From Arcobacter sp. (GTDB taxonomy: Bacteria > Campylobacterota > Campylobacteria > Campylobacterales > Arcobacteraceae): a stretch of 10,961 bases of DNA. This document shows positions 6,374 through 10,961 of this stretch, in pieces (within the stretch, counting starts at the first letter, position 1; each line of letters begins with the position of its first letter). The notes below the pieces were generated by a model. It made no database searches. It had not been told where the DNA came from and saw only the letters and a program-made list of their open reading frames with translations. The stretch is taken from positions 1 through 10,961 of the forward strand of contig JADGEG010000057.1 in NCBI GenBank assembly GCA_016744485.1, in the 5' to 3' direction. The position numbers were made by a program, and so were the translations under genes.

Positions 6374-8020
6374 TTAAATCATACACTGCTTTTTAGCTAA
6401 TAAATCATTTAAAATAGAATGATTTAATGAATAATCAACAGCAAGATCAATTAAATGAACACCTTTTCCATTTACACATTTGTCTAAAGTTTGTTCAAAA
6501 TCTTCACAAGATGTTGGTCGATATCCTGTTGCTCCATAAGATTGAGCATATTTAACAAAATCAGGATTTCCTAAATCTAGACCATAGTTTTCAAAGCCCA
6601 TACCAGCTTGTTTCCATTTAATCATTCCATAAGAGTTATCATTTAAAATAATAATAGTTAAATCAAGATTTAATCTAACAGCTGTTTCCATCTCTTGTGA
6701 GTTCATCATGAAGCCACCATCTCCACAAACACAAACAACTTTTGAATTAGGTTTTATCATTTTTGCAGCCATTCCAGAAGGAAGTCCTGCTCCCATAGTT
6801 GCAAGTGCATTATCTAATAATAAAGTATTAGGTTGTGCACATCTATAGTTTCTAGCAAACCAAATTTTATAAACACCATTATCAAGTGTTACAATATCTT
6901 TAGCCTCTAAAATTTGCCTTATGGTTCTAACTGCTTTTTGAGGTAATATTGGAAATCTTGTATCTCCAAAGTATTTACTTAGTTTTGTTTTAATATCACC
7001 TGCTAATCTTACATAATAATTAAAATCCCAATGATCTTGTTTTGAAATAGCGTTAGTAAATGCTTCAATATTTCCAGCAATATCGCCAATAACATCTAAT
7101 TGAGGAAAGTAAGTATCATCAACTTCTGATGGAAAAAAGTTTACATGTAATACTTCTGTAGCACCTTCATGGTTTTCCATAAAAAATGGTGGTTTTTCAA
7201 TAACATCATGTCCAACATTGATAATCAAATCAGCTCTTTCAATTGCACAATGAATAAAATCATCAGCAGAAAGTGCAGCAGTACTTAAGCAAAGTTTATG
7301 ATTTTCATCAATTACACCTTTTCCCATTTGAGTTGAGAAAAAAGGAATTCCAGTTTCATTTACAAAATTTGTAAGTGCATCACCAATTCTGTTTCTATTT
7401 GCACCAGCTCCTATAAGTAAAAGAGGTCTTTTAGCTTTTTCTATCATTTTAATAGCATCTAAAACTGCAACTTTATCTGCTTGTGGGTATCTAAAATTTT
7501 GAACTGGATAGATATTGTCTTCAACTTCTTCTTCTGCAATATCTTCTGGTAACTCAATATGAACAGCACCTGGTCTTTCAGTTGTTGCTATTTTAAATGC
7601 TTCTCGCACCATTGAAGGAATATTATTTCCATTTACAACTTGTTTTGCATATTTAGTCATTGGTTTCATCATGCCAACTATGTCAATAATTTGAAATCTA
7701 CCTTGTTTTGATTTTTTAATTGGTTTTTGACCAGTTATCATCATCATAGGCATTCCACCAAGCTGGGCATAAGCTGCTGCTGTTGCAAAGTTTGTAGCCC
7801 CAGGACCAAGTGTTGCTAAACAAACACCAACTTTTCCAGTTAATCTTCCATATGTTGCAGCCATAAAACCAGCACCTTGTTCATGTCTTGTTAAAATTAG
7901 TTTAATATTAGATTGTCTTAGTGATTCTAAGAAATCTAGATTTTCCTCACCTGGAATTCCAAAAATATACTCTACTCCTTCATTTTCTAAGGCTTTAATA
8001 AATAAATCTGATGCTTTCAT
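6374..8020 (-). CDS. TPP-dependent acetolactate synthase-family large subunit
   Basis: This 548-residue protein has the three domains of thiamine-diphosphate enzymes. The N-terminal pyrimidine-binding domain has GIPGEEN (21-27) and the catalytic glutamate Glu47 in TRHEQGAGFMA. A middle Rossmann-type domain covers about 185-325. The C-terminal pyrophosphate-binding domain has GDGG (433-436) through NDN (460-462), the standard TPP/Mg motif. Family knowledge would assign condensation of two pyruvates to 2-acetolactate. However, no small regulatory subunit (IlvN/IlvH) or acetolactate decarboxylase is adjacent, and the segment NDNSYGMIKWKQ differs from the GMVxQWQ of biosynthetic enzymes. A catabolic acetolactate synthase or another 2-oxoacid decarboxylase/ligase is therefore possible. 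Glu47 argues against glyoxylate carboligase. The ribosome binding site GGAG (complement of 8026-8029) supports the ATG. It is the first gene of the likely operon with the aldehyde dehydrogenase. Confidence 0.9.
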   Translation of the reverse strand: MKASDLFIKALENEGVEYIFGIPGEENLDFLESLRQSNIKLILTRHEQGAGFMAATYGRLTGKVGVCLATLGPGATNFATAAAYAQLGGMPMMMITGQKPIKKSKQGRFQIIDIVGMMKPMTKYAKQVVNGNNIPSMVREAFKIATTERPGAVHIELPEDIAEEEVEDNIYPVQNFRYPQADKVAVLDAIKMIEKAKRPLLLIGAGANRNRIGDALTNFVNETGIPFFSTQMGKGVIDENHKLCLSTAALSADDFIHCAIERADLIINVGHDVIEKPPFFMENHEGATEVLHVNFFPSEVDDTYFPQLDVIGDIAGNIEAFTNAISKQDHWDFNYYVRLAGDIKTKLSKYFGDTRFPILPQKAVRTIRQILEAKDIVTLDNGVYKIWFARNYRCAQPNTLLLDNALATMGAGLPSGMAAKMIKPNSKVVCVCGDGGFMMNSQEMETAVRLNLDLTIIILNDNSYGMIKWKQAGMGFENYGLDLGNPDFVKYAQSYGATGYRPTSCEDFEQTLDKCVNGKGVHLIDLAVDYSLNHSILNDLLAKKQCMI

Positions 8021-8069
8021 TTTTTCTCCAAAATTAATTAATTATTTGTTATTTAATGTGCATTCTTTC

Positions 8070-8108
8070 AAAATAATTGTTAAAAATGACTTAATTAAAA
8101 TAATTGTT
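8070..8108. repeat. 12-bp direct repeat upstream of the TPP enzyme gene
   Basis: AAAATAATTGTT occurs at 8070-8081 and again at 8097-8108, identical over 12 bases with starts 27 bases apart. Both copies lie in the leader of the minus-strand operon, about 50-90 bases before the start codon. Paired direct repeats at this distance could be binding sites for a regulator, but the sequence is AT-rich enough that chance is a serious alternative. Confidence 0.4.
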
Positions 8109-8148
8109 GTGAAATATTTATATTTGTGTGTACTTATGGGATCTTTTG

Positions 8149-8154
8149 AGTATA
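8149..8154 (-). promoter_or_regulatory. Possible -10 box for the TPP enzyme/ALDH operon
   Basis: On the minus strand these bases read TATACT, one mismatch from TATAAT. They lie about 130 bases before the start codon, directly beyond the inverted repeat at 8157-8203. The -35 region would fall inside that repeat (TTAAAC at 8177-8172, a weak match). This would give a 5' leader of about 120 bases carrying the 12-bp direct repeat. No better minus-strand -10 box stands out in the gap. Weak support. Confidence 0.35.
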
Positions 8155-8156
8155 AG

Positions 8157-8203
8157 ATAACTAGAACATATGTTTAAAAATACAAAATATATGAACTAGT
8201 TAT
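8157..8203. repeat. 47-bp imperfect inverted repeat (terminator or operator)
   Basis: Bases 8157-8175 pair with 8185-8203: an 8-bp perfect outer stem (ATAACTAG with CTAGTTAT), a 2x2 A/A mismatch, CATAT with ATATG, one G-T pair and three further A-T pairs, around a 9-base loop. It begins 12 bases after the stop codon of the dsb-like gene, which fits a terminator. It has few G-C pairs and no T-run after it on the minus strand, which does not. It also overlaps the -35 area of the possible operon promoter, so an operator is equally plausible. Confidence 0.5.
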
Positions 8204-8215
8204 ATAAAAAGAAGG

Positions 8216-8923
8216 TTATTTTATTAAACTTGTCCAGTTGATTGATTTTCCTTGCATATCATAAATGCTTGGAGTTCCTTTAACACCAAGTTTTGTTCCT
8301 AATGCTTTACTCTCATTAATTAATTTATTTAATTTATTAATTTCGTCATTGGTAAATTTTGCTTTTTTATACTCTGTACTACCTTTTCCTATATCACTTA
8401 ATCTTTTTGCTTTTTCTTCTTTTGTTTTTGCTGACAAAATCCATCTTGACATTGCATTTGCATTTTTATGAAAATCTAAATTAAATAAAAAAACATTTAT
8501 TTTGACATCTTGTTTTATTTTTTCCCAAGATGCTTCAAATTTATGACAATAAGGGCATTCAGGGTCTGTGAAAACATTTATTTCTCTTTTACCAGTTCCA
8601 TAAGTAAATAATTCTTTACCTTTTAAAATAGATATGTCAATAGGAATACTAACTTGTGTTTGTGTTTTTGTATTAATAACTTTATTTGTTAAAAAAAGAT
8701 ATTTACCATCTTTATCTATTACTACATTAAAGGCTTGTCCTTTGTTGTCTTTACCTTCAACTAAATAAAGTTCCATATTCTTAGCAATTAATACACTTGA
8801 TGTAACTTTTGCATTAATTTTAGTAAATGTATCTAATTTACTTAAATCTTCATTACTTAATGTTTTAGCAAAGATTAGTGTGTTCGCTAAAATAATAAAA
8901 GATATAGCTTTAACTAATTTCAT
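8216..8923 (-). CDS. DsbC/DsbG-like periplasmic thioredoxin-fold protein
   Basis: This 235-residue exported thiol-disulfide protein probably reshuffles or reduces wrong disulfides in periplasmic proteins. A signal peptide ends after IFA at residue 19. Residues of about 20-100 form a mixed alpha/beta N-terminal region like the dimerisation domain of DsbC. The thioredoxin domain follows, with FTDPECPYCHKFE carrying the redox pair Cys123 and Cys126 (CPYC), a helical insert at about 155-210, and the cis-proline loop GTPS (Pro218). Thr before the cis-proline is the DsbC/DsbG pattern rather than the Val of DsbA, and CPYC matches DsbG. Total length equals that of DsbC. The ribosome binding site AAGGA (complement of 8929-8933) is five bases from ATG. 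It is separated from the downstream operon by 195 bases and is divergent from ygiQ. A reductase role or a cytochrome c maturation partner cannot be excluded. Confidence 0.87.
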   Translation of the reverse strand: MKLVKAISFIILANTLIFAKTLSNEDLSKLDTFTKINAKVTSSVLIAKNMELYLVEGKDNKGQAFNVVIDKDGKYLFLTNKVINTKTQTQVSIPIDISILKGKELFTYGTGKREINVFTDPECPYCHKFEASWEKIKQDVKINVFLFNLDFHKNANAMSRWILSAKTKEEKAKRLSDIGKGSTEYKKAKFTNDEINKLNKLINESKALGTKLGVKGTPSIYDMQGKSINWTSLIK

Positions 8924-8951
8924 TTTCGTCCTTTTTTATAAATTATTTAAA

Positions 8952-8957
8952 ACTATA
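8952..8957 (-). promoter_or_regulatory. Possible -10 box of the dsb-like gene
   Basis: On the minus strand these bases read TATAGT, preceded by TGTGA. They lie about 30 bases before the ATG at 8923, a spacing similar to that seen for valS. No clear -35 box is present. It overlaps the divergent ygiQ promoter region, so the two promoters would be back to back. Confidence 0.4.
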
Positions 8958-8968
8958 TCACAAAATTG

Positions 8969-9001
8969 TTTAGTATTTATAAAACTTGTAAAGGATATAA
9001 T
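8969..9001 (+). promoter_or_regulatory. Likely promoter of ygiQ
   Basis: TTTAGTATTT (8969-8978) resembles the T-rich -35 element described for campylobacterial housekeeping promoters. A perfect TATAAT (8996-9001) follows after 17 bases. Transcription would start near 9008, giving a leader of about 78 bases. A second, closer box TATACT (9061-9066) could give a leader of about 14 bases. Confidence 0.5.
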
Positions 9002-9085
9002 TTTTATTTTATTTATTTAAAATACTTACCTTAATATTTATTAGCTACAATAAGAAAAACTATACTAGAGAAGAAAGAAATATAA

Positions 9086-10825
9086 ATGTTTTTACCTACA
9101 ACAAAAAAAGAATTAGAAAACCTAAATTGGGAGAAATGTGATATTATTCTTATAAGTGGAGATGCTTATATAGATTCTCCTTTTATAGGAGTAGCAACTG
9201 TTGGGCGAATTTTAGAGAAACTTGGATATAAAGTTGGAATAATTGGACAACCAAACTTAAAAAATGATGATATAAAAAGACTAGGTGAACCACGACTTTA
9301 TTGGGGAGTAAGTGGGGGTAGTATTGATTCAATGGTATCAAATTACACTGCAACTAAAAAGTTTAGAAATTCTGATGATTATACTCCTGGTGGAGTAAAT
9401 GATAAAAGACCCAATAGAGCAACTTTAGTGTATACAAACTTAATCAGACGACATTATAAAAATACAGTTCCTATTGTTTTAGGTGGAATTGAGGCAAGTT
9501 TAAGAAGAGTTACTCATTATGATTATTGGAGTAATAAACTGCGTAAACCTATTTTATTTGATGCAAAAGCTGATTATTTAATCTATGGCATGGGAGAAAT
9601 TGCTATTGAAGAATTTTCAAGAGCACTAAGAGATGGTACGAATCCAAGAGTTGTAAGAGGTGTTTCTTATATAAGCAAAGAATTAAACGAAAAACATTCT
9701 ACATATATACAAATGCCTTCACATCAAGAATGTTTGGATGATAAAGAAAAATATATAGATTTATTTGATATTTTTTATGATAATAATGATCCAATTTCTG
9801 CAAAAGGTTTATATCAAAAAGTAGATCAAAGATATTTAATTCAAAATTCACCTTGTGATTATTTAGATGAAAAAGAGATGGATGGTATCGCATCTTTGCC
9901 ATATACAAGAGAACTTCACCCTTATCATGTTCCACAAGGAAAAGTGAAATGTTTAGAAACGATAAAGTTTTCAATTCAAACACATCATGGCTGTTGGGGT
10001 GAGTGTAATTTTTGTGCTATTGGAGTTCATCAAGGACGAACAATAAGAACAAGAAGTGAAGAAAATATTTTAAAAGAAGCAAAAGAATTTACTAATTACA
10101 AAGACTTTAAGGGAATTATATCAGATGTGGGGGGACCAACAGCCAACATGTACGGATATGAGTGTGGAAAAAAACTTAAAAAAGGTACCTGTGATGATAT
10201 AAGATGTGTTGATTATGATAGACTTTGTAAAGTTATGAAAGTAGATCATTCAAGGCATTTAAAACTTTTAAAAAATATAAGAACAGTACCTGGAATTAAA
10301 AAAGCTTTTGTAGCATCAGGTCTTAGATATGATTTTATAGCTGCTGATAAAAAATATGGATATGAGTATTTAAAAGAATTGGTAAATCATCATATTTCAG
10401 GACAAATGAAAGTAGCACCTGAACATACTTCTAATAGGGTTTTAAAACTTATGGGAAAACCTGGGCAACAACCCTTAATAGAATTTAAAAAGATGTATGA
10501 TAGGCTTAATAAAGAAGCAGGTAAAAAACAATTTTTAACCTACTATTTAATTGCAGCACACCCTGGTTGTGAAGAAAAAGATATGCACGATTTAAAACAT
10601 TTTACACAATACGAACTTAAAATGAATCCAGAACAAGCTCAAGTATTTACTCCAACTCCTAGTACTTATTCTGCTGTAATGTATTATACACAATTAGACC
10701 CAGTTACAAGAAAAAAGATATTTGTAGAAAAAGATATTAAAAGAAAAGAAAAACAAAAAGAGATTGTAATTGATAAAAAATATTATCAAAGAAGAAAAGC
10801 AGGAACGGCTGGAATGCAGAGTTAA
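9086..10825 (+). CDS. ygiQ: YgiQ family radical SAM protein
   Basis: This 579-residue cytoplasmic iron-sulfur protein belongs to the YgiQ (UPF0313) radical SAM family, whose reaction is not established. The N-terminal half (about 1-285) has the family start TTKKELENLNWEKCDIILIS, then GGIEASLRR (133-141) and a B12-domain-like fold; no cobalamin-binding DxHxxG motif is obvious. The radical SAM core begins near 290 with HHGCWGECNFCAIG. Cys303, Cys307 and Cys310 form the CX3CX2C ligands of the 4Fe-4S cluster that cleaves S-adenosylmethionine. Further family signatures are DVGGPTANMYG (347-357), VAPEHTS (443-449) and FTPTPST (521-527). It ends at a basic tail shortly after the core; the E. coli protein is longer by about 160 residues, so this is a short form and not a truncation. 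The ribosome binding site is weak (GAAAG near 9073-9077). Confidence 0.94.
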   Translation: MFLPTTKKELENLNWEKCDIILISGDAYIDSPFIGVATVGRILEKLGYKVGIIGQPNLKNDDIKRLGEPRLYWGVSGGSIDSMVSNYTATKKFRNSDDYTPGGVNDKRPNRATLVYTNLIRRHYKNTVPIVLGGIEASLRRVTHYDYWSNKLRKPILFDAKADYLIYGMGEIAIEEFSRALRDGTNPRVVRGVSYISKELNEKHSTYIQMPSHQECLDDKEKYIDLFDIFYDNNDPISAKGLYQKVDQRYLIQNSPCDYLDEKEMDGIASLPYTRELHPYHVPQGKVKCLETIKFSIQTHHGCWGECNFCAIGVHQGRTIRTRSEENILKEAKEFTNYKDFKGIISDVGGPTANMYGYECGKKLKKGTCDDIRCVDYDRLCKVMKVDHSRHLKLLKNIRTVPGIKKAFVASGLRYDFIAADKKYGYEYLKELVNHHISGQMKVAPEHTSNRVLKLMGKPGQQPLIEFKKMYDRLNKEAGKKQFLTYYLIAAHPGCEEKDMHDLKHFTQYELKMNPEQAQVFTPTPSTYSAVMYYTQLDPVTRKKIFVEKDIKRKEKQKEIVIDKKYYQRRKAGTAGMQS

Positions 10826-10833
10826 ATTAAACT

Positions 10834-10849
10834 ACAAAATATATTTTGT
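10834..10849. repeat. Perfect 16-bp palindrome after ygiQ
   Basis: ACAAAATATATTTTGT is its own reverse complement and lies eight bases past the ygiQ stop, followed by TTTCC. It could act as a weak AT-only terminator hairpin, or be a chance palindrome. The rest of the edge region, to 10961, has no gene that I can support. In the minus direction all three frames close within the last 15 bases, so a neighbouring gene could end there unseen. Confidence 0.35.
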
Positions 10850-10961
10850 TTTCCTTCATCTATTTATTTTTATTTCTAAATATTAATAGATTATAAGGAA
10901 CAATTTTATTAGTATCTATCTATTTGATTAGAAAAAAACTCAATTTAACTACTCTTTAAAC

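Noticed and set aside
6374..8020. Glyoxylate carboligase or sulfoacetaldehyde acetyltransferase assignment for the TPP enzyme
   Set aside because: Glyoxylate carboligase lacks the catalytic glutamate, which is present here as Glu47. Nothing in the neighbourhood (no tartronate semialdehyde or sulfonate genes) supports either pathway.
8265..8471. 68-residue plus-strand open frame
   Set aside because: It lies fully antisense to the dsb-like gene, which has a signal peptide, CPYC motif and ribosome binding site. The frame is a shadow with no ribosome binding site or recognisable content.
9699..9983. 94-residue minus-strand open frame
   Set aside because: It lies antisense inside ygiQ, whose family motifs cover this stretch. 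Its low-complexity hydrophobic composition is typical of a shadow frame.
1..10961. CRISPR array, tRNA/rRNA gene, insertion sequence or prophage
   Set aside because: No regularly spaced repeats, cloverleaf-like sequence, conserved rRNA stretch, transposase motif or terminal repeats were found on either strand.

Overview
The window is AT-rich DNA with compact coding, strong AAGGA-type ribosome binding sites and AT-rich promoters whose -10 boxes are clear but whose -35 boxes are weak. Together with protein sequence character (ValS, a short YgiQ, a DsbC-like thioredoxin), this suggests a member of the Campylobacterota, most likely an Arcobacter-type bacterium. That placement is inference from style and gene families; no marker gene search was possible.

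Layout. (1) Positions 1-644 hold the probable last codons of an upstream membrane protein, a possible 67-residue small membrane protein (195-398), and a 246-base non-coding stretch with an inverted repeat and a good -10 box in front of valS. (2) On the plus strand, valS (valyl-tRNA synthetase, 645-3272) is followed after 14 bases by an unrecognised lipoprotein gene (TTG start, 3287-4048), probably one transcript. (3) This unit converges on a minus-strand group read from right to left: a thiamine-diphosphate enzyme of the acetolactate synthase family (8020-6374), an aldehyde dehydrogenase (6346-4955) and a zinc-type ABC transporter binding protein (4926-4063). Gaps are only 27-28 bases and each gene has its own ribosome binding site, so an operon is likely. 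A hairpin inside the last codons of the lipoprotein gene may end transcription from both sides. (4) Upstream of that group, also on the minus strand, is a periplasmic DsbC/DsbG-like thioredoxin-fold protein (8923-8216). The 195-base gap between the two holds a 47-base imperfect inverted repeat and a 12-base direct repeat. (5) Divergent from the dsb-like gene is ygiQ, a radical SAM protein (9086-10825), followed by 136 non-coding bases at the window edge.

Function. valS and ygiQ are ordinary core genes. The accessory interest lies in the minus-strand trio: a 2-oxoacid-using TPP enzyme without a regulatory small subunit or acetolactate decarboxylase beside it, an aldehyde dehydrogenase with all catalytic residues, and a metal-binding protein that has lost the usual first histidine ligand and has no transporter partner genes nearby. 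I see no CRISPR array, insertion sequence, phage gene, rRNA or tRNA, and nothing that amounts to a clearly new defence or mobile system.
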